Assembly (NCBI GenBank): GCA_031430595.1
Contig: JANPBU010000035.1
Location: 372,001 to 436,000 of the forward strand
DNA: 64,000 bases
Source: JANNBN01 sp031430595
Lineage (GTDB): Bacteria > Actinomycetota > Acidimicrobiia > Acidimicrobiales > JANYDT01
Reading direction: 5' to 3'
The stretch's first letter is position 1, and every line of letters starts with the position of its first letter. Shown here one piece after another: positions 50,930 through 58,959 of the stretch. A model generated the notes under the pieces. It saw only the letters and a program-made list of their open reading frames with translations, had not been told where the DNA came from and searched no databases. The translations under genes were made by a program, and so were the position numbers.

Positions 50930-51520
50930 TTAAGCGGCGATAGCCGCGTCGATTTGTGCCTCGGCTGCAGCGACTTTTTCGGCCGCGTTCGGCTGATTCA
51001 TACCGTCAACAGCGACTATTTCAACATTGGTAAGGCCAATGAATCCGAGGGTGAACTTGAGGTACGGCGTCACAAAGTCCATATTCGAACCAACGGGCAC
51101 GCCGCCAGTGGGAACAACAACAATGACCTTCTTGCCTGCAGGAATGAGACCCACCGGGCCTTCGGGTGTGTAGGTGAATGTCAGTCCGCGGCGAACCAGT
51201 TGGTCAACCCAAGCCTTCAGCGTGGCCGGAATGCCGAAGTTGTACATCGGGGCGGTAATCACGATTGTGTCAGCAGCCAGTACTTCATTCACGATGGAGT
51301 CAGACAATGCGAGGGCCGCAGCAGCTGCCGGTTCGGTGGATCCGCTGTACACACCATCGTGCCAGTCGGTATCAACGAACGGGATTCCTTCGGCGAGATC
51401 GCGGTGCACAACAACGGCACCCTTTGCAGCGGCACCAGTTGCGTACCGAGTGACGAGTTTGCGTGAAACTGAGTTGGCGTGGTTGGCGCCAGATGAAACG
51501 ACGAGAACATTGCTAGTCAT
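50930..51520 (-). CDS. azoR: FMN-dependent NADH-azoreductase
   Basis: Flavodoxin-fold oxidoreductase of 196 residues. Motifs TSNVLVVSSGANHANSVSR at the FMN phosphate site, APMYNFGIPATLKAWVDQLVRRGLTFTY, and VVVPTGGVPVGSNMDF match AzoR. Reduces quinones and azo compounds by two electrons and protects against electrophiles. The AGGAATCCCCC site precedes ATG 51520. A palindrome upstream (51547-51580) may be the HxlR operator. Confidence 0.92.
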   Translation of the reverse strand: MTSNVLVVSSGANHANSVSRKLVTRYATGAAAKGAVVVHRDLAEGIPFVDTDWHDGVYSGSTEPAAAAALALSDSIVNEVLAADTIVITAPMYNFGIPATLKAWVDQLVRRGLTFTYTPEGPVGLIPAGKKVIVVVPTGGVPVGSNMDFVTPYLKFTLGFIGLTNVEIVAVDGMNQPNAAEKVAAAEAQIDAAIAA

Positions 51521-51546
51521 GGGGGATTCCTTTGTAGGGTTGGTGA

Positions 51547-51580
51547 CTTACTAAACATAATAACACTCATTATTCGTAAG
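51547..51580. promoter_or_regulatory. Imperfect palindrome upstream of azoR, putative HxlR operator
   Basis: CTTAC (51547-51551) and GTAAG (51576-51580) bracket AT-rich half-sites with AATAA and TTATT, about 27 bases before ATG 51520. This long AT-rich dyad is unlike the surrounding sequence. HxlR/YodB proteins bind such dyads; linkage to this regulator is inference. Confidence 0.45.
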
Positions 51581-51603
51581 TATTCCCTTCACTGCGAGAA
51601 ACC

Positions 51604-52725
51604 TCAAAAGTCGTGTTCGTTGAGGTCAGGTACTGAATACGGGCTGGGTAGGTCAAACCCGTCGATGTCAATGGGAAGTTTAAGGGTTTCGATTGCAAAC
51701 CCACCCGGAAGCAGAGTCTCAACGAAACGTCCGCGTTCACGAAGTTGTTCGTGCTGCCATACGTCAGCCAACGTATTCACGCTTGCGATAGCCAAATCAG
51801 CTGCTTTCAACCGACTCATCACCTCATCAGAATTCACAGACAGAAAGAACGTTTGAAGCATTTCCTCAAGCTGATCAACATTTCGTATGCGTGCAGTGTT
51901 ATCAACAAAGCGGACATCTGACACCAACTGCACGTCACCAAGAACCACATCGCACAGTCGACGCCACTCAGCTTGGTTTTGAATCGCAACCAGTACCTCA
52001 CCACCACCAACGAGGCGGAAGGTTCCGTACGGGGCGATGAGTGCATGACGGCGTGATGTACGTGTCGGAGAAACCCCCACTGCGTTTGCATTGATCAGCG
52101 GGGCACTCATCCATTCCGTAAGTGCATCAAGCATCGCAATATTCACCGTCGCACCTTCCCCCGTTCGTTCCCGCCGAACAAGCGCGGCCAGAATTCCGCC
52201 AAATGCGTACATGCCCGCCGCAACGTCTGCGACTGAGAACCCAACCTTCCCTCGAACCTCACCATCGCCCGTCACATCAAATACCCCAGCCTCGGCTTGA
52301 ATCGCAAGGTCGTATGCTTTGTCGTCCGACCGGGGACCACCGGTACCATAACCAGAGATCTGACAGGCAACGATCGATGGAAATCGACCTCGAACCGAAT
52401 CGGCATCTAGCCCGGCCCGTTGAGCCGCTTCTGGTGACAAATTGTGCACATACACATCGGCACCGGCCAGCAACAATTCCAAACGCTCCCGATCTGCCTC
52501 AGCTTTGGTATCGATAACCACGCTTTGCTTCCCGCGATTCGCCCACACAAAGAACGCCGACTGACCCGAAACGTTTCCGTCGTAGTGCCGTGCGAAGTCA
52601 CCGGTCTCTGGTCGCTCGACTTTGATGACGGTCGCACCCAGATCACTCAGTTGACGGGTAGCAAACGGAGCCGCAATGGCCTGCTCGACGCTTACGACCA
52701 CGATGCCGGCAAGGGGAGCGCTCAT
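51604..52725 (-). CDS. Class III (CaiB/BaiF) CoA transferase
   Basis: Family III CoA transferase of 373 residues. N-terminal RQLSDLGATVIKVERPETGDFAR, VVIDTKAEADRE and catalytic Asp in FSVADVAAGMYAFGGIL are typical, as is YGTFRLVGGGEVLV. It moves CoA between acids, as in carnitine, bile-acid or oxalate metabolism; the acid cannot be told here. ATG 52725 is chosen; a TTG three codons earlier is in frame. Fits the catabolic neighbourhood of the P450 and HpaDGE-like genes. Confidence 0.88.
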   Translation of the reverse strand: MSAPLAGIVVVSVEQAIAAPFATRQLSDLGATVIKVERPETGDFARHYDGNVSGQSAFFVWANRGKQSVVIDTKAEADRERLELLLAGADVYVHNLSPEAAQRAGLDADSVRGRFPSIVACQISGYGTGGPRSDDKAYDLAIQAEAGVFDVTGDGEVRGKVGFSVADVAAGMYAFGGILAALVRRERTGEGATVNIAMLDALTEWMSAPLINANAVGVSPTRTSRRHALIAPYGTFRLVGGGEVLVAIQNQAEWRRLCDVVLGDVQLVSDVRFVDNTARIRNVDQLEEMLQTFFLSVNSDEVMSRLKAADLAIASVNTLADVWQHEQLRERGRFVETLLPGGFAIETLKLPIDIDGFDLPSPYSVPDLNEHDF

Positions 52726-52835
52726 GGGTAACAAACCTACTGGTCAACCAACATCGCACTACTCGGAGAATTCCGACCGATTACGATCCTTACGATCACC
52801 AGACGTGGTGCTCAACTAGCAACGTGCGGTGATCA

Positions 52836-53987
52836 GTGAAACTTGTTCGTACCTCCACATCCAACATGTTGGCAATTGGCGCTTTAGCCGTCACGATTGT
52901 CATCGGGGTGATTGTCGGGTGGAACCCATTGGCCGCCGCTTCGGTACCCGCAACCACGACCCCACCTGCTCAGAACCAAGCCGCACCGACCAAACGCACG
53001 CTTACGGTTGCCATCAAGCCCATTGATCCGTTTGTTATCAAGGAATCGGACGGGGTGTACCGCGGCTTTTCGATCGAACTCTGGAAGGAAATCGCCGACC
53101 GGAACGGGTGGGAGACCGCATGGCAGTGGAATTCCAAAGTTGGGCAGGTGTTGGATGCCGTCGAGAAGGGCACTGCCGAAGTCGGAATTGCTGGCATCAC
53201 CATCACTAAAGACCGCGAGGCGAAAGTCGACTTTTCGCACCCCATGTTTTCAAGTGGGCTCGCAATCGCCGCGACCAAGAAGGAACGATCGGGTATTCGT
53301 ACCGCGCTGTCGCAAATTTTCTCGGCACGACTTTTGAAAATGCTGGCCGTACTCGGCATCGGAATTGTGCTGGTCGGAAACATGGTGTGGCTTGCTCGAT
53401 TCCGTCGTCGTCCAGCACTCAAACGCTACCGAACCGGCGTCGTGGAAGGCATGTGGTTTGCCGGTAAAACGCTGGGCTCGGCTGACTTCGGCGACGAAGA
53501 ACCAACCAAACCGTTTGGTCGTCTTTTGGCCCTTGTGTGGATGTTCGCAGGGATCATCATCATCCAGTACTTCACTGCGCTCACCACTACGGCACTCACG
53601 ATCCAACAGATCGACGGCTCAATACGTGGCATCCAAGACCTTCCCGGAAAACGAATCGTGACCGTCGAAGGCACAACGGCTGATACGTGGCTGACCGAGC
53701 AAGGGTTGGCACACAACCGGGTTGCCTCGATTGACCTTGCGTACCCCGAAATGATTGATGGGCGAGCGGACGCAATCGTTTACGACGCCCCCGTTCTTCT
53801 CCGATGGACCGCTACGGCTGGCGGCGGAAAGGCCCAAATGGCTGGGCCGGTCTTCAAGCAGGAAGCCTACGGAATCGCAGTTGCATCAGGAAGTGAACTG
53901 CGCGAACAGATTAACGCTGCGCTCCTTGATATCCAGTCAGACGGCACATACCTTGCTCTCTACAATCGCTGGTTCGCTGCTAAGTAA
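52836..53987 (+). CDS. Prokaryotic glutamate-receptor-like ion channel with bipartite ligand-binding domain
   Basis: Protein of 383 residues with the GluR0 topology. Signal/anchor segment about 11-29, ligand lobe S1 about 54-150, membrane helix M1 about 168-188, pore loop about 203-220, helix M2 about 228-250, lobe S2 about 262-383. The amino-acid-binding Arg lies in GITITKDREAKVDFSHPMF (R127 region); S2 has ADAIVYDAPV. The filter position reads TLGSADFGD (212-220), not the potassium TVGYGD. LVWMFAGIIIIQYFTALTTTALT resembles the M2 gate. A standard SBP_bac_3 transporter would lack M1-P-M2. Start GTG 52836. Confidence 0.9.
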   Translation: MKLVRTSTSNMLAIGALAVTIVIGVIVGWNPLAAASVPATTTPPAQNQAAPTKRTLTVAIKPIDPFVIKESDGVYRGFSIELWKEIADRNGWETAWQWNSKVGQVLDAVEKGTAEVGIAGITITKDREAKVDFSHPMFSSGLAIAATKKERSGIRTALSQIFSARLLKMLAVLGIGIVLVGNMVWLARFRRRPALKRYRTGVVEGMWFAGKTLGSADFGDEEPTKPFGRLLALVWMFAGIIIIQYFTALTTTALTIQQIDGSIRGIQDLPGKRIVTVEGTTADTWLTEQGLAHNRVASIDLAYPEMIDGRADAIVYDAPVLLRWTATAGGGKAQMAGPVFKQEAYGIAVASGSELREQINAALLDIQSDGTYLALYNRWFAAK

Positions 53988-53993
53988 AGGTCA

Positions 53994-54599
53994 CTACGAT
54001 GCAGCAGCGATCACCATCGCCACTCCAACAACTGCAAATAGGATGACTGAAACTGTGCGAACAGATCGTTCCGGAAATCTCGAACCGAGCCACCTGCCGA
54101 TCATAACGGCGACAAATCCGGCCAAGAAGATTCCGAGCGTCGAACCAATCCATACCTGAACATACGAACCATCTGTTGCCAAGGCTGCTGTCGACAGCAT
54201 GGTTTTGTCACCAAGTTCAGCCAAGAAGACGGTAACAGCAACCGAGGCAACCGCCTTCGCAAAACCAACCCCGGAGCTAGGGCCTATTTGCGCCTCGCCA
54301 CTCACCATGACCGGCTCACCCGCCGAGACTTTAAGATCGTATGCACCTTTACATGCGAAGCCAAGAAAGAGGAGACCGGCCGCGAAACCGAGTGGTCGGG
54401 TGGGAAGGGTCGAACCGAGCAAACCGCCGACAGCCACAGAGACAAGGTTCGCTAGCGAGTAGGCCAGCGCCAACCCGACGATGACCGCACGTAACCGGTA
54501 TCGGGCGCCCAACCCGAGGGCTACGAGCAAGCTCTTGTCGCCCAGTTCCGAAACGAAAACCACGACGAGCGCCGTTAGTAAACGAGCCACTACACCCAC
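53994..54599 (-). CDS. GDT1/UPF0016-family cation exporter
   Basis: Membrane protein of 201 residues with six to seven segments and two E-x-G-D-K-S/T motifs: SELGDKSLL near the N-terminus and AELGDKTML in the second half. These define the GDT1/TMEM165 (UPF0016) family of Mn2+/Ca2+ exporters. GTG 54599 overlaps the upstream unknown gene's stop by 10 bases. It ends six bases from the convergent channel gene. Likely manganese efflux; cation choice is not shown by sequence. Confidence 0.9.
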   Translation of the reverse strand: MGVVARLLTALVVVFVSELGDKSLLVALGLGARYRLRAVIVGLALAYSLANLVSVAVGGLLGSTLPTRPLGFAAGLLFLGFACKGAYDLKVSAGEPVMVSGEAQIGPSSGVGFAKAVASVAVTVFLAELGDKTMLSTAALATDGSYVQVWIGSTLGIFLAGFVAVMIGRWLGSRFPERSVRTVSVILFAVVGVAMVIAAAS

Positions 54600-55306
54600 A
54601 TTCCGTTGCGCAGGGATCGGGCTAACTCATACGTCGACTCGCCGTCTTCATCGAGGACCCAACCGACCCACCGATCACCTTCTGTCACCTGGCCCATTCG
54701 TTCGACAAACCATTCCGGATCGAGACATCCCCAGAGGTGGTCGCGTTGACCCGTCGCGGTCACCTCAATCTTCGCATCGTCAAGTTGTAGGTCGCCAGTG
54801 ACCAGTGACGTTTGCCGGTAGCCACGCACCAGTTCGCCGGAATGCTCTTCTATGCGGTCAACCCGGGAATCACGGGTCTCCCATTCAAGGTCGAACGCCA
54901 AGCCAATACGGTCACCGAACTCACCGGAATAGGCGACAGCCGGATCATCGAGTGCGACAGCGTAAGCCTCCATAGCAACCGACCAGTGTTCAAAGGGCGT
55001 CTCACAGATTGCGTGTGACCAGAGGGCCGAACTTCGAATCTCTAACACCGCCGGTTGCGATGGAACGGGAACCGACAGGTCTCGGCAGAGCACCACCGGT
55101 TCGTCACCGTAGATAACGCCGACCCAAAACCAACATGAACCCCGCTTCGGGTAGACGACATACCTCACGAAGGCGGCTAGATCATGGGCCGAATCGACAA
55201 ATTCAAACCCCCACGTTTCACCCCACCAAGGATCAGTACCAGCGGCGTGTCGTTTCTCGTCGCGCACCGCCGGCGTCCAGTGCGAATCAATCATTGCGCC
55301 GAACAC
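54590..55306 (-). CDS. DUF7064-like lipocalin-related protein
   Basis: Protein of 238 residues. RDHLWGCLDPEWFVERMGQ near the end and GFEFVDSAHDLAAFVRYV near the start resemble the C-terminal half of DUF7064/AttH-like proteins, which carry a conserved RDxSWG. No signal peptide or catalytic residues are recognised. A longer relative is encoded at 58960-60093. The GTG start at 55306 and an ATG four codons on (55294) are alternatives. Co-transcribed with the GDT1-type gene (10-base overlap). Confidence 0.68.
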   Translation of the reverse strand: MFGAMIDSHWTPAVRDEKRHAAGTDPWWGETWGFEFVDSAHDLAAFVRYVVYPKRGSCWFWVGVIYGDEPVVLCRDLSVPVPSQPAVLEIRSSALWSHAICETPFEHWSVAMEAYAVALDDPAVAYSGEFGDRIGLAFDLEWETRDSRVDRIEEHSGELVRGYRQTSLVTGDLQLDDAKIEVTATGQRDHLWGCLDPEWFVERMGQVTEGDRWVGWVLDEDGESTYELARSLRNGMWV

Positions 55307-55386
55307 TAAGTCATTCCGTAAGTAACACTACGAACTACCTCGATCGTGTGATCTGGGGACTCAAATTCTGTTCGCACCTTGTGGAG

Positions 55387-55701
55387 TCAACAATCGGCGA
55401 GGGCTTCGAGTGCTCGACAGATTTGTGTTCGTGCGAACTCGAGTTTCCCGATTCTTTCAGTAAGCAACGAGATAAGTTGTGGCGAGAGGCTATCGAATGA
55501 TGCTGCGCAGCGCTCTCGCAGGCCGCTCGATTCGTCGAGTTCAATCTCAGTAGGTATGCCGCGAACGGTGCGTGAAACAGGAGCAACAATGACTCGATTC
55601 AAGTACTGAGTGGCTTCTGATCGACTGACGATCAGCACCGGACGGCGTTTGTCTTCGGCTTCTGCCCACCAAACCTCACCCTGCTGCGGGGTCGTCACCA
55701 C
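55387..55701 (-). CDS. PemK/MazF-type toxin
   Basis: Toxin of 104 residues. The PemK/MazF fold start GEVWWAEAEDKRRPVLIVSR and the IVAPVSRTVRGIPTEIEL segment are typical of this endoribonuclease family. Its start overlaps the antitoxin gene by seven bases and lies downstream of it, as usual for type II modules. Target mRNA sequence not known. Confidence 0.9.
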   Translation of the reverse strand: MVTTPQQGEVWWAEAEDKRRPVLIVSRSEATQYLNRVIVAPVSRTVRGIPTEIELDESSGLRERCAASFDSLSPQLISLLTERIGKLEFARTQICRALEALADC

Positions 55702-55943
55702 GGCTCTTCGGCAATCATTGCGATCGTTGCTGAGCGAGCCAACTCGAGCTCTTCTGGAGTCTCAGGAATTCGTTGATAACCGGCCAGGATCGACGCAGCA
55801 ATCTTCGCTCGACGTGATTCGTCGACCAACCGATTGATTCCCACCCGGACTGCGTCAGACCGAGAGGAAAATTGGCCGTCGGCAACCAAATCGTCAAGCG
55901 CTTTCGCTGTTGCGGGGTCTACCTTCGTCACCAGTTGAATCAC
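55695..55943 (-). CDS. Ribbon-helix-helix antitoxin
   Basis: Antitoxin of 82 residues with an N-terminal MetJ/Arc-like RHH motif (IQLVTKVDPATAKALDDLVADGQFSSRSDAVRVGIN, within residues 2-37) and an acidic C-terminal tail PETPEELELARSATIAM that would wrap the toxin. Start GTG 55943 is supported by TATGCT six bases upstream. Such antitoxins repress their own operon together with the toxin. Confidence 0.88.
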   Translation of the reverse strand: MIQLVTKVDPATAKALDDLVADGQFSSRSDAVRVGINRLVDESRRAKIAASILAGYQRIPETPEELELARSATIAMIAEEPW

Positions 55944-55949
55944 ACCAAA

Positions 55950-55955
55950 AGCATA
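55950..55955 (-). promoter_or_regulatory. -10 box TATGCT of the antitoxin-toxin operon
   Basis: TATGCT, six bases, GTG 55943. Confidence 0.5.
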
Positions 55956-56064
55956 TCAAGTTGTAATGCGAACTGAATATCGATCAGCGATCCACTTGCT
56001 CCGCGCCTTCCCCCTGAACCTGGGCTCCGAGTCGCCATTCGCGATCCGGCGTCCACGCTCGGTT

Positions 56065-56469
56065 TTACGGACCGGCGTAACCCCATAGCAAGCCCGAGTT
56101 GTGGCACGCATCGAATGGCGCGATATTCCAAGGCGGGGGCATAACCGCGCCGGTGGCGTAGTAGCTCGAACCTGGGTAGGTCGAAGTGCACCAAGCTTGG
56201 CGCGATGGTGCTGCGCCGCCGGCGTCGGACGCAACAATGGCGTTGCCCGTCGTGTTGAACGTCGACTTCACTCTCCCGCTGAGAATCGAAACTGGAACAA
56301 TGATCGCCACAGCGATGAGGCCCACCATGAGGGCATATTCAACGGCCGTGGCTCCCCGTTCAGTTCGGCCCAGAAGACCGCGACGCTTCCAACGAGTCAG
56401 TCGAGAATCAGCATGGGAAACCTCTTTGACCGACGACTGCGGAGGTGACTTCGTTTGTCGGAACGGCAT
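56065..56469 (-). CDS. Flp/Fap-type (class IVb) pilin with long Cys-containing tail
   Basis: Pilin-like protein of 134 residues. The mature-start motif RGATAVEYALMVGLIAVAIIVPVSIL (helix begins at about residue 40, with the Glu five residues in) is characteristic of Flp pilins processed by a prepilin peptidase. Usual Flp pilins have 50-80 residues; this one has about 60 extra residues after the helix, with C in AWCTSTYPGSSYY and DACHNSG that could form a disulfide. AAGGAG precedes ATG 56469. No tad genes are adjacent; the pilus machinery would be elsewhere. Confidence 0.87.
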   Translation of the reverse strand: MPFRQTKSPPQSSVKEVSHADSRLTRWKRRGLLGRTERGATAVEYALMVGLIAVAIIVPVSILSGRVKSTFNTTGNAIVASDAGGAAPSRQAWCTSTYPGSSYYATGAVMPPPWNIAPFDACHNSGLLWGYAGP

Positions 56470-56642
56470 GAGAAAAACTCCTTGGAGATATCGAAATCGT
56501 TCTGACTCAGGTGTCTGAACACTTATAACATCGTCGCTTTCGAGCAAGGACTCGATCGATGGAAACCCTGATTTCGTCTGGCCCGAATCGAGGCATAACC
56601 ACCCACGTTTGGCGACCTGCGAAGCATGAGACGACCACATGC

Positions 56643-56672
56643 TCGTTGCTCAGGGTTAACCCTGAGCAACGA
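56643..56672. promoter_or_regulatory. Perfect 30-base palindrome, putative operator
   Basis: TCGTTGCTCAGGGTT (56643-56657) is followed directly by its exact complement, with no spacer. It lies 33 bases before the LuxR-type ATG at 56706 and 173 bases before the divergent pilin start. A spacer-free dyad suits binding of a dimeric regulator; a hairpin with a TTAA loop is also possible, but no T run follows. Confidence 0.65.
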
Positions 56673-56705
56673 TTTCTGAGGGCCAAGTCAGTATGCTTAC
56701 GTGAT

Positions 56706-58937
56706 ATGGCTTCAGCAAACCTTGCGGTTCGGGAAGAAGTCAACCGCGATGAGACGATCGCTCGTCTCGATGCATGCGGCCTCCACGGACGACAGCTGGT
56801 GAACCTCGTACTCGAGTACTGCGGCCACCACTCGTCCGCCCTCGAAGCTTTCATCACCGCCTCGCTGGTTTCGGAGCGCACCCGTCGGGCGGTGCCATGG
56901 CGAATGCCGTCGATCGTGGTTCCCGCGATCGAAGCCGAGATCCTCACCGCTTTTGCCGGTCTCCCACAGCGCAACCAGCGCGCCCTTGAACTCGTCGCCG
57001 CCAGCCACGAACTGCCAACGGCGCTGCGCCGTGACTCGATCGACCGGGCCTTCCGAGCCGCCGAACTCAGTCACCGTGACCTGTATCCGGCGGGGGATGC
57101 CGGACTTCTGACGAGCGGCCAACGCATCGATCTCATTGTTGCCCCGGTCATCCGTTGTGTCCTGGAAACCCAACGGACCTTTCCCGCCGCTCTCGCACGG
57201 ATTGCCGAGGTCACCCCGGCAGGTCACGACCGGGTCCGCATTGCGGCTCGGGCGGCGCTGCCGGGTATCGACCCTGCGCTGAGTGCCACGCTGGAACAGG
57301 TCGCCCTCGAACGACGGTCGAGCGTCGACCTCCTCGTCACCGCTCAGGATCTCGACGTTGCCGCCCAACTCGCCGAGGCAACGGATCGCGGGCGCATCCT
57401 CATCGACGTTGCTGATGTTCTACACGAGGCCAACTTCCTGCAGGCGGCGATCGTCGCCCTTGACGAAGCCGAGTCGCTGCTCCATGACAAGTCCCTCCGG
57501 GCACGTGCGCTGGCCCTACGCGGCAAGGTCGAGTTGTCTCTCGGCGATCCAATTCGCAGCGCCGCAACCCAAGTGCGGGTGGCGGAAATGCTCATCGGAA
57601 GTGACGATCGCTTGGCGGCGTCGAGCTTCATGGGTGCCGCCGGTTGCCTCGTGCTCACGACTCGCGCCACGGAAGCGCTTCGTCTCGCCCGTCGGGCACG
57701 CGAACTCGCAGGCAACGACGCAGTGGTGCTCCTCACCGCCGACGTTCTCGAAGGAGTATTGCTCGTTCGATCCGGCGACTGTGAACTGGCGCGGCCCTAC
57801 CTCGACACACTCGAATCGCTCTGCCAGCAAACGGTCACGGACCCGACCGTTACCGACATCGGCGTGATGGAGCATCTCCTCTGGGTCCACCACTCGTCGT
57901 TGCTTTCACTCGAACGTTTTGACGACTGCCGTACCTTCGGACAGCAACTCCTCTCACTGGCGAAACGACTCGATCGAACGCAACTCCGCCAACATGCCGT
58001 TTCGACGATGGTCCTCCTCGCCTGGGCGCAGGGCGACGTCAACGCGGCCATCGCATGGCTGCCAGAATTTGGCGACGCGACATCACCCGTTGGCGGAAGC
58101 GAATTCATTCATCCATTGGTCGTGGCGCCAACGCTGGTTGAAGAGCCTCCGACAGGAGCAACTTCGAACGATGACCAGGTCTTCGGCGGGGAGATCATGT
58201 GGGAAGGCTTCCGCACGCTAGCCGCCGGAATCGCCGCGTTCGCTCGTGACGATCCAACCATCGTGCGGGCCAGCCTCGAGGCGCTCCTCCGCGATCTCGT
58301 CCAAGGGGGATGTCGCAACTTCGGCTACGTCGGTTGGCTCACCCTTCTCGTGGAGGCCCAACTCGAAACCGGCGCCCGCCACGCAGCAGTGCGAACAGCT
58401 GAACTTCAGGACGACTTGGCCGCCCGAAGCAACCTCACGTATCACCGCGTACCCGCGCTTCGTGCGGCGGCGCTGTTGGCGGACCATGACGAAGCGCTTT
58501 GGGAACGGGCGATCATCGCCCACGAGAACTGGGGAAACCCCATCGAACTTGCCCACACGTTGCGGAGCCGTGGGGAACAAATTCTTCGCCGTCCGCCGTC
58601 GGTAAAGCGGTCGTTGCTGTGGGACCGGGCCGAGGTCGATCTGGGGCGTGCGGCGTTTCTGTTTGGAGAGTCAGGGGCGACCGGATTCGGGCATCGGTGC
58701 GAGAAGCGGCTCGCCGAACTCCGTTCGCAACGCAAAGCCGAGCGTCCGAGCCTCGATGTCAGCGACCGCGAAATGGACGTTGTTGCCCTCGTGCAAAGCG
58801 GAGCGACCAACCGAGAGGTTGCGGCGAAGCTTTCCGTCAGCTTGAAAACGGTCGAGTCACACCTCCGCAACATCTTCAAGCGCAACGATCTGCGCAACCG
58901 CGCCGAGCTCATTGCGCGAAACAAACCACAAGAGTGA
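56706..58937 (+). CDS. LuxR-family regulator with TPR-like helical body, lacking the ATPase domain (LAL-like)
   Basis: Protein of 743 residues. The C-terminal LuxR HTH (VSDREMDVVALVQSGATNREVAAKLSVSLKTVESHL...) occupies about residues 680-735. The long helical body resembles the part of LAL regulators that follows the ATPase (HEAT/TPR-like stretches ALRLARRARELAGN, ALDEAESLLHD). The first residues align with the end of a STAND ATPase region and no Walker A/B is visible. G+C is much higher than neighbours (82 of 120 bases in 57241-57360). Start taken at ATG 56706 because the longer frame from 56559 would run through the palindrome. Confidence 0.85.
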   Translation: MASANLAVREEVNRDETIARLDACGLHGRQLVNLVLEYCGHHSSALEAFITASLVSERTRRAVPWRMPSIVVPAIEAEILTAFAGLPQRNQRALELVAASHELPTALRRDSIDRAFRAAELSHRDLYPAGDAGLLTSGQRIDLIVAPVIRCVLETQRTFPAALARIAEVTPAGHDRVRIAARAALPGIDPALSATLEQVALERRSSVDLLVTAQDLDVAAQLAEATDRGRILIDVADVLHEANFLQAAIVALDEAESLLHDKSLRARALALRGKVELSLGDPIRSAATQVRVAEMLIGSDDRLAASSFMGAAGCLVLTTRATEALRLARRARELAGNDAVVLLTADVLEGVLLVRSGDCELARPYLDTLESLCQQTVTDPTVTDIGVMEHLLWVHHSSLLSLERFDDCRTFGQQLLSLAKRLDRTQLRQHAVSTMVLLAWAQGDVNAAIAWLPEFGDATSPVGGSEFIHPLVVAPTLVEEPPTGATSNDDQVFGGEIMWEGFRTLAAGIAAFARDDPTIVRASLEALLRDLVQGGCRNFGYVGWLTLLVEAQLETGARHAAVRTAELQDDLAARSNLTYHRVPALRAAALLADHDEALWERAIIAHENWGNPIELAHTLRSRGEQILRRPPSVKRSLLWDRAEVDLGRAAFLFGESGATGFGHRCEKRLAELRSQRKAERPSLDVSDREMDVVALVQSGATNREVAAKLSVSLKTVESHLRNIFKRNDLRNRAELIARNKPQE

Positions 58938-58959
58938 CTGGCTGTCGCTGTGGTGCACC

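Noticed and set aside
53250..53606. Minus-strand open frame in the channel gene
   Set aside because: Antisense shadow of a strongly supported coding region.
56559..56705. Longer N-terminus for the LuxR-type protein from ATG 56559
   Set aside because: Would run through the 30-base palindrome and adds residues without similarity to the family; ATG 56706 has a TATGCT box eight bases upstream.
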